A DNA stretch of 64,000 nucleotides from the NCBI RefSeq assembly GCF_030433855.1, contig NZ_JARUXC010000012.1:1-64000 (forward strand), read 5' to 3'. Shown here in pieces: positions 48,666-57,293 of this stretch (the stretch's first letter is position 1; each line of letters begins with the position of its first letter). Source of the stretch: Agreia sp. PsM10 (GTDB taxonomy: Bacteria > Actinomycetota > Actinomycetes > Actinomycetales > Microbacteriaceae). Position numbers and translations under genes: made by a program. Below the pieces are notes generated by a model. That model was given only the letters and a program-made list of their open reading frames with translations, searched no databases and had not been told where the DNA came from.

Positions 48666-50243
48666 TTATGCGCGCCTGCGCCGAGCCCCGGTGAACAGGA
48701 TGACGCCGGCGGCAGCAGCAAGTACGCCGAGACCGACCAGCAGCACGCCCTCGAAACCCGTCGACGCGAGGGAGCCGTTCGACGATGACGGGGTGCCGGA
48801 GGTCGTCGTGCCGTTCGACGGAGTCCCCGCCGTCGGGGTCGTCGTCGGGTCGGTGGTGGGGATGACCGTCGAGGTGACCGTCACGCTGATGCTCGCCTGT
48901 CCCGTCACTCCATCGGCGTTGGTGGCCCGGTAGTCGACATCGGCCACGACGCCGGTGAACCCGGTCCCAGGCGTGAAGACGATCTCGCCGTCGACCACCT
49001 CGAAGGTGCCGCCGGCGACCGTGACGGTCGTCGCAGGGTTGCCGTCAGCATCCAGAAGCGTCAGGGTCGACGGATCGAGTGCCGGTTCGCCCGGGAGTCC
49101 ATCGTTGGCGAGCACGTCGATCGTGACCGCGGTGCCTGCGGTGGTCGTGGCGGTGTCGTCGACCAGGGTGGTCGGTTCGGTCGGAACGGCGATGGAGTTC
49201 TGGGTGATGGTTCCGGTGAGCTGCCAGGCCGGCTTCTCCGGTCCCGGGTACGCCTGGACGACGTACAGCTCATTCGCGGCCGGGGCGTTGTATGTCCAGG
49301 ATGCTCCGTCTGCCGCGAGTACGAAGTTGGCGTCTCCCAGCACGTTGGTGACGAGTTCGCCTCGGCCGCCGATCAGCGGGTTCGGGGTGCTCTGTCCGAC
49401 GATCACATCGGGAAGCGTGAGGGTCTGGAAGCGGGCGTGAACCTGGAAGAGCTTGTCGAACTCTGCGGCGATCAGGCCGAGCGGGCTGAGATCGAAGAGG
49501 CGGTTTCCTTCCACGGAGATGCCATCGAGTACCGGCAGATTGGTGAGTCCGGTCAGGTCGGAGATTTCGTTGTTATCGGCGTTGATGCTCTCGAGCTTCG
49601 GCAGACCGGACAGCGGCGACAGATCGGTGATGTTGTTTCCGCTCACGTCGACTCCGACCAGCGCGAGGAGGCCGCTCAGCGGGGACAGGTCGACGATCTC
49701 GTTATCCATGACCGCGATCGACTTGAGGTTCGATAGCGAAGCAACGGGGCCGAGGTCGACGAGGTCGTTGTCGTAGAGGTACAGCATGGTCAGATTCGTC
49801 AACGTGCTCAACGGGCTGATGTCGGAGATCTGGTTGCCGTAGGCGCCGACGATGGTCAGAGTCGTCATATTCGACAGCGGGCTGAGGTCGGTGATCTGGT
49901 TTCCGCCGACATTGAGCGAGGTCAGAATCGGGAGCATCGAGACTTTTGTCAGGTCAGAGATGCTGTTGTCGGCGAGAGTGAGGTTGTCGAGTGACGTGAA
50001 GTTCTCGATACCGCCGAGGTTCGTGATGCCCATGCCGGAGCAGTTGAGTCCCGTCAGGGACGCGGCCTGCGTGGTCGACACCGGAGCAGTAGCTGACTGG
50101 CCGAGCCACTGATTGGCGCACGCCTGCAATGCCGGGTCGGCGAACGTGACATCGGCGGCGTTCGCCGGCGCAGCCATGAACAGCGACCCGACGATGGTCG
50201 CTGAGAGAATCACCGCGGATGCGATGGAACGTGATCGTTTCAC
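48666..50243 (-). CDS. LAxTG-anchored leucine-rich-repeat surface protein
   Basis: 525 residues. Signal peptide 1-29, then a cap region, then about nine internin-like 22-residue leucine-rich repeats (DLSPLSxLTxLxxLxLxxNxI) from about 70 to 275. Next come a beta domain (to about 370) and a cadherin-like/VCBS-type Ig domain (VDDTATTTAGTAVTIDVLAN to SISVTV). A Thr/Pro/Ser stalk leads to LASTG (492-496), a hydrophobic helix and RRRR, the LAxTG class-E sortase signal. It is therefore wall-anchored, perhaps for contact with other cells or plants. GTG 50243 was chosen because the signal peptide begins there. Confidence 0.88.
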   Translation of the reverse strand: MKRSRSIASAVILSATIVGSLFMAAPANAADVTFADPALQACANQWLGQSATAPVSTTQAASLTGLNCSGMGITNLGGIENFTSLDNLTLADNSISDLTKVSMLPILTSLNVGGNQITDLSPLSNMTTLTIVGAYGNQISDISPLSTLTNLTMLYLYDNDLVDLGPVASLSNLKSIAVMDNEIVDLSPLSGLLALVGVDVSGNNITDLSPLSGLPKLESINADNNEISDLTGLTNLPVLDGISVEGNRLFDLSPLGLIAAEFDKLFQVHARFQTLTLPDVIVGQSTPNPLIGGRGELVTNVLGDANFVLAADGASWTYNAPAANELYVVQAYPGPEKPAWQLTGTITQNSIAVPTEPTTLVDDTATTTAGTAVTIDVLANDGLPGEPALDPSTLTLLDADGNPATTVTVAGGTFEVVDGEIVFTPGTGFTGVVADVDYRATNADGVTGQASISVTVTSTVIPTTDPTTTPTAGTPSNGTTTSGTPSSSNGSLASTGFEGVLLVGLGVLAAAAGVILFTGARRRRA

Positions 50244-50633
50244 TTGGGGTCTCTTTCGATTGGGTGCGGCGCTACGCCGCTGACGGTCTTCACCGGAGAG
50301 AGCGCGGCGGTGCCGCTTTATGACGCGTGAATATTCGTCAATTCCTGCGAGTGCCCTCTCTCGCCACCGTCTGCATGCGCCAATCCCCATTTATGACGCA
50401 TGCTCGTATATAAGAATTTCTCAGTTATAACAGTCAGACGGGTCCATTTACAACATCGCATCGAGGATTTCTCGGACTCGGGGTGTCTTCGTCGATTTGT
50501 GGGAAATAGTCACTGGATGGCGTCACGAATCGGGCTGGAGCACGTCTTACTCCATCGGATGCCGGCTGCCCCATCAGCCGGCATCCCGCTGCAGTTCGAC
50601 GACCAGAGTTCGCCTCCGCCGAAAGGAATCCCT
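50244..50633. promoter_or_regulatory. 390-bp AT-richer gap with 13-bp direct repeats
   Basis: Non-coding stretch between divergent genes, markedly richer in A+T from 50395 to 50450. TTTATGACGCRTG occurs twice in the same orientation, at 50317-50329 (GCGTG) and 50390-50402 (GCATG), 73 bp apart, about seven helical turns. This could be a regulator-binding pair for the LRR gene. Translations across this gap do not look like protein. Confidence 0.5.
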
Positions 50634-51146
50634 ATGACCGACTACTCCGCCATCGCGGCGCGCCTCACCTCGCCCGACCAGATGCTCGCACTGTGCGACG
50701 AGCCGAAGGTCTTCGGGGCGAAGAAACAGGCGCAGGCCGCATACGAGCTCTGGAGTCGGGCGGACGAGCGATTCGTCGGCGCCTATGCGGGCCTTCGCGC
50801 GCCCGGTGGATCGGGTACCGGATTCGTCATCAGGCTGTTCTGGGACCCGTCACGGACCACGCCCGACCTCGATGCCATCCGCATGGCCATCGCATCCGAG
50901 TTGCCCGTCGGCATGACGCGTGCTGACGAGAAGGCGACCTACAAGGGCCGAGACAAGAAGCAGGGGGTCTTCTTCACGTGGCAGGGCATGTCGTCACGCC
51001 CCCTGAGCGCCTGGTTCATGGAGCGATTCGGCGTATACGCCTGTGCCACGCAGCTGTTCGACGAATCCGACCTGACGCAGGACGTCGCGGTGGTGGCCGT
51101 GTCGGGCGGGGTGGATCATCTCTGGACCCTGACGGCGCCACGGTGA
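50634..51146 (+). CDS. Protein of unknown function, 170 residues
   Basis: No family recognised. A soluble, mixed alpha/beta protein with a Trp-rich centre (LFWDPSRTTPDL, GVFFTWQGM, WFMERFGVYA) and no signal peptide or membrane helix. AAAGGA 7 nt before ATG 50634 supports the start. Its TGA overlaps a GTG that could open the next small frame. Conserved composition and codon bias suggest a real gene. Confidence 0.65.
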   Translation: MTDYSAIAARLTSPDQMLALCDEPKVFGAKKQAQAAYELWSRADERFVGAYAGLRAPGGSGTGFVIRLFWDPSRTTPDLDAIRMAIASELPVGMTRADEKATYKGRDKKQGVFFTWQGMSSRPLSAWFMERFGVYACATQLFDESDLTQDVAVVAVSGGVDHLWTLTAPR

Positions 51147-51262
51147 ACGTCGACGTTGCGCCGTCTGGAATCTTTCCGGGGGCCGTTTTCGTCCGTCGCA
51201 TCATGGATCGAGTCCCGGGGCATCTCTCTCGACGTGACGAACCTGAGTCGAGTCGACGGCGC

Positions 51263-51448
51263 ATGAACAGCGACCATCGTCGCCAACTGCGCGCGCTGTT
51301 CGGGCGCGTCAGCGATGAGGCGCACGCAGAGCTCGTGGTGCTCGCGGAGTCTGCAGCGCGAGCGGGGCGGCGGAACAACACGACGGCCGAGCGCGAGCTG
51401 CTCGCCGAGTTCGAGCGGTCCTTAGCCCAGGCCTGTCTCGCTATCTGA
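51263..51448 (+). CDS. Possible small helical protein
   Basis: 61 residues from ATG 51263 (MNSDHRRQLRALFGRVSDEA), charged and predicted helical. The frame opens further upstream, and a GTG at 51143 overlapping the previous stop would give 101 residues, but the added part looks poor in protein-like composition. No ribosome-binding site is clear for either. It could be a small regulator of the sigma factor that follows, but this is a guess. Confidence 0.35.
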   Translation: MNSDHRRQLRALFGRVSDEAHAELVVLAESAARAGRRNNTTAERELLAEFERSLAQACLAI

Positions 51449-51486
51449 GTTTTCGTCACAAGCGCTGATGTGGAACGTCTCCCTCT

Positions 51487-53229
51487 GTGACGGTGCAACG
51501 GACAAGCAAACGAGGGAACGAGATTACACCTATGGGCGCAGCAAGGGAACCACGTCGGCGCTCTGGGCCCGCTCAGTACTCCACGCAATCCGACAACGAG
51601 CTGGTCGTCGCAACGAGGGAAGGTGATCGCTCTGCCTACGCCGAACTGTGGCGGCGTCACTCTCGAGCAGCGATCAGTGTCGCCCGGTCGTATACCTCGT
51701 TCGACGCCGACGACGTGGTGGCCGAAGCCTTCGCCAACATCTACACGACGATCGGAAGAGGGGGAGGGCCCACCGGTGGATTCCGGCCTTATCTGTTCAC
51801 AACGGTGCGCAATGTGGCGGCCCAATGGGGCCGCGCCGCGAACACTCTGAACGTCGAAGACATCGAGACCATCGGCGACATGTCGAATGAGGCCGACACC
51901 CTCGACCGTCTGGAGAAGAGCCTGGCGGCCACCGCCTTCAGGTCTCTGCCCAATTCGTGGCAGGAGGTGCTCTGGTACTCCGAGGTCGAGTCGCTGACTC
52001 CACGACAGATCGCTCCGCTGCTGGGGCTGTCGCCGAATTCCGTGTCCGCGCTTGCCATGCGTGCTCGAGAGGGTCTGCGGGTGGCGTGGGTGAAGGCGCA
52101 CCTGTCATCCGCGAGCGCGGACCCCGAATGCTCGTGGACGATCGAGAGACTTCCCGCGTGGTCGCGAGGTGGGGTCACGCAGCGGACGAAGACGCGAATC
52201 GACGCGCACCTCGAGTCGTGTGTCGATTGCCGGGCCGCGGCGGACGAGGCGGAGCACATGAACGGACGTCTGGCCGTGATCCTGCTCCCTTTGGCGGCCG
52301 GTGTGGCCGGCGCCGCTGCTTACATCAGGACGGTCGGATCGAACTCGCCGATGGCGCCCGTCGCGATCGCGACAGTCGGTGGCGTCTCCGTGTCGGGTAC
52401 CGGCATCGCGGTCGTCGCCGGGCTGCTTGCCGCAGCGCTGGTCGTCGCCGTCTGTCTGGTTCCTTCCTCCGGGGGAACAGCTGTCGCAGGCACGGAGAGG
52501 CTTCACGCGCCCGCGCAGGTTCCGACATCGTCGGCCCCACCCGAGGGCACGGGCTCGACCGAGCCCGCTCCACCGATGATGACGACATCCCCGGATGCGG
52601 ATGACAGCCTGGATCCCGCCGCCGTTCCGCCGGCAGCCGGCATGCAGGCCGAACCGGCGGAGGCCACGTCTGCTCCTGCCGAGGACCCGCAGGCCAGCGT
52701 TCTCGACGCGCCGAGCATCGAGTCCTCGAGCCGGCCCATGATCGTCTATCCCGCCGTGCACGGCACGGCCGCACCTCACGCCGTCGTCGCTCTTGCTGCG
52801 AACGGAGTTGCCGACGAGTGGACGACCACGGCCGATGCGGCGGGATCATGGGAGGCCGAACTGACCGGACTGACTCCGGGCACCTGGTCGGTGACCGCGT
52901 CGCAGAGCGTGACCGATACGTCCGACGTGCGACATTCCGAGCGTTCGAGGGAGGTTGTCGTCGAACTCCTGGATGCGCCCCAGGCCGTGAACGGCGCGGT
53001 CAGCTCGTCACCCCACGACGGATCGATCTCAGGCGAGGCCGGCGCGTCTTACGTATATACGCTCGTTCTCGCTACGGGGCAGATCGCTGAAAGCATCCTG
53101 ATTCTGGATGCCGACGGCAACGGATGGGTTCCCATTCCGAGAGACGACGAGGTCGAGTCCATCGCGGTCCACTACGTCTTCGGCGACTGGCGAGGCCCGA
53201 TCAACGTGATCGTGCCTCCTTTTCGCTGA
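51487..53229 (+). CDS. ECF sigma factor fused to anti-sigma-like zinc finger and membrane segment
   Basis: 580 residues in three parts. Residues 38-118: sigma region 2 (DRSAYAELWRRHSRAAISVA, YTSFDADDVVAEAFANIY, FRPYLFTTVRNVAAQW). Residues 140-202: region 4 with PRQIAPLLGLSPNSVSALAMRAREGL. Residues 241-248: HLESCVDC, the HxxxCxxC zinc motif of anti-sigma domains. Two hydrophobic segments follow (about 262-281 and 304-326), then a Pro/Ser/Thr-rich stretch (330-415) and two Ig-like beta regions to the end. Sigma and its own anti-sigma-like domain are thus on one chain, which suggests membrane-held control released by a surface signal. GTG 51487 is uncertain; ATG 51532 is the alternative. Confidence 0.85.
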   Translation: MTVQRTSKRGNEITPMGAAREPRRRSGPAQYSTQSDNELVVATREGDRSAYAELWRRHSRAAISVARSYTSFDADDVVAEAFANIYTTIGRGGGPTGGFRPYLFTTVRNVAAQWGRAANTLNVEDIETIGDMSNEADTLDRLEKSLAATAFRSLPNSWQEVLWYSEVESLTPRQIAPLLGLSPNSVSALAMRAREGLRVAWVKAHLSSASADPECSWTIERLPAWSRGGVTQRTKTRIDAHLESCVDCRAAADEAEHMNGRLAVILLPLAAGVAGAAAYIRTVGSNSPMAPVAIATVGGVSVSGTGIAVVAGLLAAALVVAVCLVPSSGGTAVAGTERLHAPAQVPTSSAPPEGTGSTEPAPPMMTTSPDADDSLDPAAVPPAAGMQAEPAEATSAPAEDPQASVLDAPSIESSSRPMIVYPAVHGTAAPHAVVALAANGVADEWTTTADAAGSWEAELTGLTPGTWSVTASQSVTDTSDVRHSERSREVVVELLDAPQAVNGAVSSSPHDGSISGEAGASYVYTLVLATGQIAESILILDADGNGWVPIPRDDEVESIAVHYVFGDWRGPINVIVPPFR

Positions 53230-53255
53230 CTCTTCACCAACCGAAGGGAACACGA

Positions 53256-53780
53256 ATGGGAATCGGTCTGACCATGCTGCTCGCCTGGCTGAGCGTGAAC
53301 CTGCTCCCGAACGCACGGATCGCGACCAGCCCCGACTTCCCGACCCTCGGTGACGAAGCGCGCGACCTCGCCGTCGGAGCGGTCCAGATCGCCACCTCGC
53401 AGGGGCGGTGGAACGATCCCGAGACTCGCAGCATCCAGGAGTCGACGTCGCTTCGCTCGAGGATGATTCAGATGTGGGGACTGACCGACCGCGAGACCTG
53501 GCTCGAGACGTTTCGTGAACTGCCGAGCCTGAAGAAAAAAGCCCTCGGCTCGGTCGTGCTGCCGGGGCACGAGACGATCGCGTCGGTGCGCGGGTACGCG
53601 CACGGGCAGCAGATCGCCGTCGCGACCTGGGGCGTCGCGCTCGGCTTCGCGACGCTCCGAGAGGTCAGTGCGCAGGCGAGGAAAGACTTCGATTCGAACC
53701 CCCACGGCCTGATCGCGTATGGACAGCTCTTCGAGGCGAAGCGGGGAAACTCCGGGCCCTGGAGTCAGCTGGGATGGTGA
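53256..53780 (+). CDS. Protein of unknown function with N-terminal hydrophobic segment
   Basis: 174 residues. GIGLTMLLAWLSVNLLP at the N-terminus is a short membrane anchor or signal-like helix; the rest is soluble and mostly helical with MIQMWGLTDRETWLETFRELP and YAHGQQIAVATWGVALGFATLREV. I recognise no family firmly. GAAGGG 7 nt before the ATG supports the start. It overlaps the next gene by seven bases (ATGGTGA), so the pair is coupled, and it starts 26 bp after the sigma fusion gene. Confidence 0.65.
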   Translation: MGIGLTMLLAWLSVNLLPNARIATSPDFPTLGDEARDLAVGAVQIATSQGRWNDPETRSIQESTSLRSRMIQMWGLTDRETWLETFRELPSLKKKALGSVVLPGHETIASVRGYAHGQQIAVATWGVALGFATLREVSAQARKDFDSNPHGLIAYGQLFEAKRGNSGPWSQLGW

Positions 53781-54802
53781 CCTCGCCGGTCGCCGGAGCC
53801 GAATCCCGGCCCTCCTGGAGACGCTTTGTTCGCATTCAGGGGCTCTCGGGAAGCGGACTCGGCCAGCTCATCGGGGGCGTCGTCTACGCAGGCGCCACCG
53901 TCACCGCCGTGGGAATCGGTCTGCCCATTTTTCTGCCGCAATATGCCGCGCTGATCACGTCGGCGGGTGTGCCGCTGCTCGTCGTCCTCTTCGCGATCCT
54001 GACGGCATTCGTGGTGAGGTCGATGCGGCGCGGCGTTCTGCTGCAGTCGTGGTCGGAGAGTCGGGGGATGCGGTACGTGCATCAGCGGCGGAGTCGACAT
54101 CGCAGCGCCTGGCCCGGCTCCCCGTTTCCGCACTCGGGCGGGTATTTCGTGCGACACCACGTGATCGGTACCGACATTGAGACCGGGCGGTTCCGGTCGC
54201 TGCCCGACGACTCCGGCTACCACTCGGCGGGTCTTCTCAACTCGTTCACCTTCGTCAGATTCGCCCTGCCGACATCGGTGCCGCATCTCGTGGTCACGAG
54301 CAACCGTTCGTCCGCACTCAGCGCGGCCGGGCTCGCGATCTCGGGTGGACGTGTTCTTCGCGGCAGTCTCGAGTTCGACTCGTCCTTCACCCTCCACTGC
54401 CCGGCCGACTACGAGCGCGACGCGCTGTACATCTTCACACCGGACCTTCTCGCGCTGATGCTCGACGCCGCCCCCGGGTGCGATCTCGAGCTCATCGACG
54501 ACATGGCCTACCTCTACGTGTCCCGCGAACCGAAGCTGTGGGTCGGCCCGGTGGCAGACGAGCTGTTGGCCGTCGTCGCGCTTCTTCGGCGCAAATTGGA
54601 CCGACAGACCCGGCGATACACCGATGTTCGACTCACGGAGAAGATCGTGTCGCCGGGTGCGCCGAGGGTCGCGGTCGAAGGCCTTCGGCTCGCCAATCGC
54701 AGGAGCATGCGAAGCCGTGCCATCGCCGCCGCCTTGGCGCTCCCCGGGATGCTGCTGGCTGCGTCACTCGTCGCTCAGGCGCTCGGCTGGATCTCGATCT
54801 GA
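53774..54802 (+). CDS. Membrane protein resembling DUF3137 proteins
   Basis: 342 residues. Two N-terminal membrane helices (about 30-55 and 58-80), a large cytoplasmic domain, and a C-terminal helix (about 318-340). The cytoplasmic segment FDSSFTLHCPADYERDALYIFTPDLLALMLDA, then DMAYLYVSRE, resembles the DUF3137 pattern (two beta hairpins, LTP-helix). This is a resemblance seen by eye, so low certainty. Coupled to the preceding gene and apparently to the sigma-fusion gene as one transcript. Confidence 0.6.
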   Translation: MVTSPVAGAESRPSWRRFVRIQGLSGSGLGQLIGGVVYAGATVTAVGIGLPIFLPQYAALITSAGVPLLVVLFAILTAFVVRSMRRGVLLQSWSESRGMRYVHQRRSRHRSAWPGSPFPHSGGYFVRHHVIGTDIETGRFRSLPDDSGYHSAGLLNSFTFVRFALPTSVPHLVVTSNRSSALSAAGLAISGGRVLRGSLEFDSSFTLHCPADYERDALYIFTPDLLALMLDAAPGCDLELIDDMAYLYVSREPKLWVGPVADELLAVVALLRRKLDRQTRRYTDVRLTEKIVSPGAPRVAVEGLRLANRRSMRSRAIAAALALPGMLLAASLVAQALGWISI

Positions 54803-54909
54803 TCTGTGAAAAAAACTTCACTTCGCCTCACAAAGTGGCGTCACGAAAGAGGGCAGGGCACGTCTTCCTAACGTCCCCAATGACCTGAATCCTAGAGAGC
54901 AGCCTCGTC

Positions 54910-55419
54910 ATGACCTCGGCCCCCCTCACCCGCACGCTCATCACCGGCCTGGCCGCCACCCTGTCGGCCGCTGCCCTCCTCACCGGCTGCAGCGCGATCT
55001 CCGACCTCGTACCGCAGAATGCCACGCGCGACGGTGAGACCGGCGTTGTCACCGAGGCCGGCGACACCAGCGTCTTCACCCTTCGCGAGGGCGATTGCAT
55101 CAACGACGTCGCCGAGATGGTCTCCGATGTCCCGACAGTTCCCTGCGACCAGCTGCACGACTGGGAGGTCTACAGGAACGTGACCATGACCGATACGGAC
55201 TTTCCCGGAGACGAGGCCATTGCCGCGTTCGCCGACGAACAGTGCAATGCCGAGTTCGGTACGTTCATCGGAGTCGCCTACGAGTCATCCGTGTATGAGA
55301 ACAACTACTACGTGCCCAACGCCGACTCATGGGAGCAGCTCGGCGACAGGATAGTGAGCTGCCTCGTGGGAGATCCGGCTGGCCAGGTCACCGGTTCATT
55401 GCGCGGAATCGGAGCCTGA
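54910..55419 (+). CDS. Septum-formation family lipoprotein
   Basis: 169 residues. Signal peptide and lipobox LLTGC (Cys27). The mature domain matches the Septum_form pattern: LREGDCINDV, VPCDQLHDWEVYRNVTM, FPGDEAIAAFADEQCNAEFGTFIG, PNADSWEQLGDRIVSCLV, with four conserved cysteines. The family was named from a cell-division context in actinobacteria; the molecular role is unknown. It stands alone in its transcription unit, 58 bp before tetR. Confidence 0.85.
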   Translation: MTSAPLTRTLITGLAATLSAAALLTGCSAISDLVPQNATRDGETGVVTEAGDTSVFTLREGDCINDVAEMVSDVPTVPCDQLHDWEVYRNVTMTDTDFPGDEAIAAFADEQCNAEFGTFIGVAYESSVYENNYYVPNADSWEQLGDRIVSCLVGDPAGQVTGSLRGIGA

Positions 55420-55452
55420 TCGCCGTGACCTCTTTCCGCCAGGCTCACTCTC

Positions 55453-55470
55453 TCTCCAGTCGACTGGAGA
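55453..55470. promoter_or_regulatory. Perfect 18-bp palindrome, TetR operator
   Basis: TCTCCAGTCGACTGGAGA is its own reverse complement over all 18 bases and ends 7 bp before the tetR GTG. The place and perfection fit an autoregulatory TetR operator. Confidence 0.75.
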
Positions 55471-55477
55471 CAGGATC

Positions 55478-56080
55478 GTGGTGAATCTGCTCGCGCAGCC
55501 GGCCTTATCGCCTCCGCAGCAGAAGAGGGCTTTCGAACGACGGGCCGCCTGCATCGACGCCGCGCGCGAGATCCTCCTGGTCGATGGAGTGGACGGTCTC
55601 ACGATGCACGGAGCGAGCGAGGCCGCGGGCGGAAGCAAGGCCGCGATCTATCGGTACTTCAGCGACAGGACGGACCTCGTCGATGCTGTTGTGCAGGCCG
55701 ATCGTGAGCGACTCGAGTCGTTGTTCGAGCGCTATGCGGATGCGATGACGATGGGCACCGAGCTCGACGTTCTGCACCAAGCGGTTCGGGCCATGGTGGA
55801 CCTACGGGTGAGCGCGACAGGTGCAGTGCCGATCTCCCTGAACTCGCTCGGGCGGTCGCGCCATCGCGATCACGTGTCGAAGTTCGCGTGGAGCATCGCT
55901 GCACGCGTCCACTTCGCGTCCGAGGCAGGACTCGTGAATCTGCGGCTCAACCGATACGAGTACATCGTGGCCTCGGTGGATGCCGTTCTGGTGCGTGCGC
56001 GACGGTCGGCGACACGTGAGGAGACGGGGCGGCTCCAGCGCATGTGTGTCGATGTCGTGGCGGCCGTACTCCGAGATTAA
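55478..56080 (+). CDS. TetR/AcrR-family regulator
   Basis: 200 residues. N-terminal TetR helix-turn-helix (RRAACIDAAREILLVDGVDGLTMHGASEAAGGSKAAIYRYFSDRTDLVDAVV, about 22-73); C-terminal all-helical ligand domain of unknown specificity. The start is GTG 55478 (a second GTG follows in frame), placed right after the 18-bp palindrome. Its stop overlaps the convergent sigma gene by four bases, and the target genes are not obvious; it may mainly control itself. Confidence 0.88.
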   Translation: MVNLLAQPALSPPQQKRAFERRAACIDAAREILLVDGVDGLTMHGASEAAGGSKAAIYRYFSDRTDLVDAVVQADRERLESLFERYADAMTMGTELDVLHQAVRAMVDLRVSATGAVPISLNSLGRSRHRDHVSKFAWSIAARVHFASEAGLVNLRLNRYEYIVASVDAVLVRARRSATREETGRLQRMCVDVVAAVLRD

Positions 56081-56610
56081 GGGGCCGTGGCGTCGTCGAC
56101 GGCCTGGGATGCCTGGGCCAAGGCGCGTCGGGCGCGCGAGATGCGTTGTCGTACGTTTGCGCTGCTGATGCCCATCGCCGAAGCGATGTCGTCTGCAGAG
56201 GTGCCCTCGATCGCACTCATCAACAGGGGAACGCGGAGCGTCTCCGGCAGCTTCTGGATCGCCTGGAGAGTGCGTCGAAGCCGATCTCTGAGCTCGGTGT
56301 CGACCTCGATGTCGTCTGCGGAGGGCTCGTCGTCGTCGAGCTCGACCTCGCTGCGTCGCGAGCGCTGGCGAACGACGTCGACCACGGTGTTTCGGGCGAT
56401 CGTGTCGAGCCAGGAGCACATGGGTCGATATTCGGTTGCCCTGACGCCGTTCACGGAATGCCAGGCGCGCAGCGCGACCGTCTGCGCGACATCGTCGGCC
56501 TCGGATGGATGGACGCCGAGGGAGATGCTGCGTCGTCGCAGGCGAAGGGGTTCGGCCGTGAACATCGAGGCCAGCGATGACTGCGCCTGCGAGTAGGTGC
56601 TTCTCTCCAT
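56077..56610 (-). CDS. ECF-type RNA polymerase sigma factor
   Basis: 177 residues. Region 2: PSEADDVAQTVALRAWHSV, CSWLDTIARNTVVDVVRQR; region 4: LQAIQKLPETLRVPLLMSAIEGTSADDIASAMGISSANVRQRISRARRAL. Region 2.1 is slightly short at the N-terminus. GAAGGGG lies 6 nt before ATG 56610. No anti-sigma gene is adjacent, in contrast to the fused form at 51487. Target regulon unknown. Confidence 0.9.
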   Translation of the reverse strand: MERSTYSQAQSSLASMFTAEPLRLRRRSISLGVHPSEADDVAQTVALRAWHSVNGVRATEYRPMCSWLDTIARNTVVDVVRQRSRRSEVELDDDEPSADDIEVDTELRDRLRRTLQAIQKLPETLRVPLLMSAIEGTSADDIASAMGISSANVRQRISRARRALAQASQAVDDATAP

Positions 56611-56797
56611 GGGTGTCCCCTTCGATCGAGTGCCGGTGTCACTCATTAAGACGGTGTTCGCCGTTGATTGTGACATCGATTCGCAAAAATATCTCGAGAT
56701 GCATGGAGCGAGGCGAGGTGCGTCACATCTCGCACGGTTCTCCGTCTCTCTCTGGGGCGTCTCGACGCGAGGCGCATAATCAAGAGAAAGCAGACCC

Positions 56798-57169
56798 ATG
56801 ACCGTCATCTCCGAACTCAGCCAGCTGCACCCCGCATGGGCCGACGCCTTCAACGCGTCCGACATCGATGCGATGCTCGCCCTCGCCGAGACCGACCAGG
56901 TGTTCGTTCCGGCACCGGGCGCCGCGCTCCAGGGCGAGCATGCGAAGGGTGCTCTCGAGCAGTTCCTCTCGCTTGGCCTGCCCATCTCAATGGCCGTGCG
57001 CCACGCTTTCGAGGCGAACGAGATCGGCCTCGTGATCGTCGACTGGAGCATTTCGGGAATGGGCCCGGATGGATCGCCGGTAGAACTGGCCGGAACGACT
57101 GCGGATGTCGCCCGTCGTGGTGCCGACGGCTGGAAGTTCGTGATCGACAACCCGTTCGGTACCGCCTGA
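56798..57169 (+). CDS. SnoaL/NTF2-like protein
   Basis: 123 residues with the NTF2-like cone fold pattern (LHPAWADAFNASDIDAMLALAETDQVFVPAPG, SVELAGTTADVARRGADGWKFVIDNP). These small proteins are often isomerases, dehydratases or ligand binders; the reaction here cannot be read. It is divergent from the ECF sigma gene (187 bp gap) and may be under its control. GAGAAAG lies 9 nt before the ATG. Confidence 0.8.
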   Translation: MTVISELSQLHPAWADAFNASDIDAMLALAETDQVFVPAPGAALQGEHAKGALEQFLSLGLPISMAVRHAFEANEIGLVIVDWSISGMGPDGSPVELAGTTADVARRGADGWKFVIDNPFGTA

Positions 57170-57293
57170 TCAGGCCCGCCCGGCGACCCGCCAGCAGGAG
57201 GGACGCGCGTCAGAGGCTGCGGGGCATAGATTCGACTTCTGACGGCGGAAGCGTTCCTGCCTGGTCTGTGTCCACGGGCGAGAGGGGCCTCGA

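Noticed and set aside
50400-50633. Extension of the 50634 gene to an upstream ATG
   Set aside because: The added residues come from the AT-rich promoter gap with repeats; AAAGGA supports ATG 50634.
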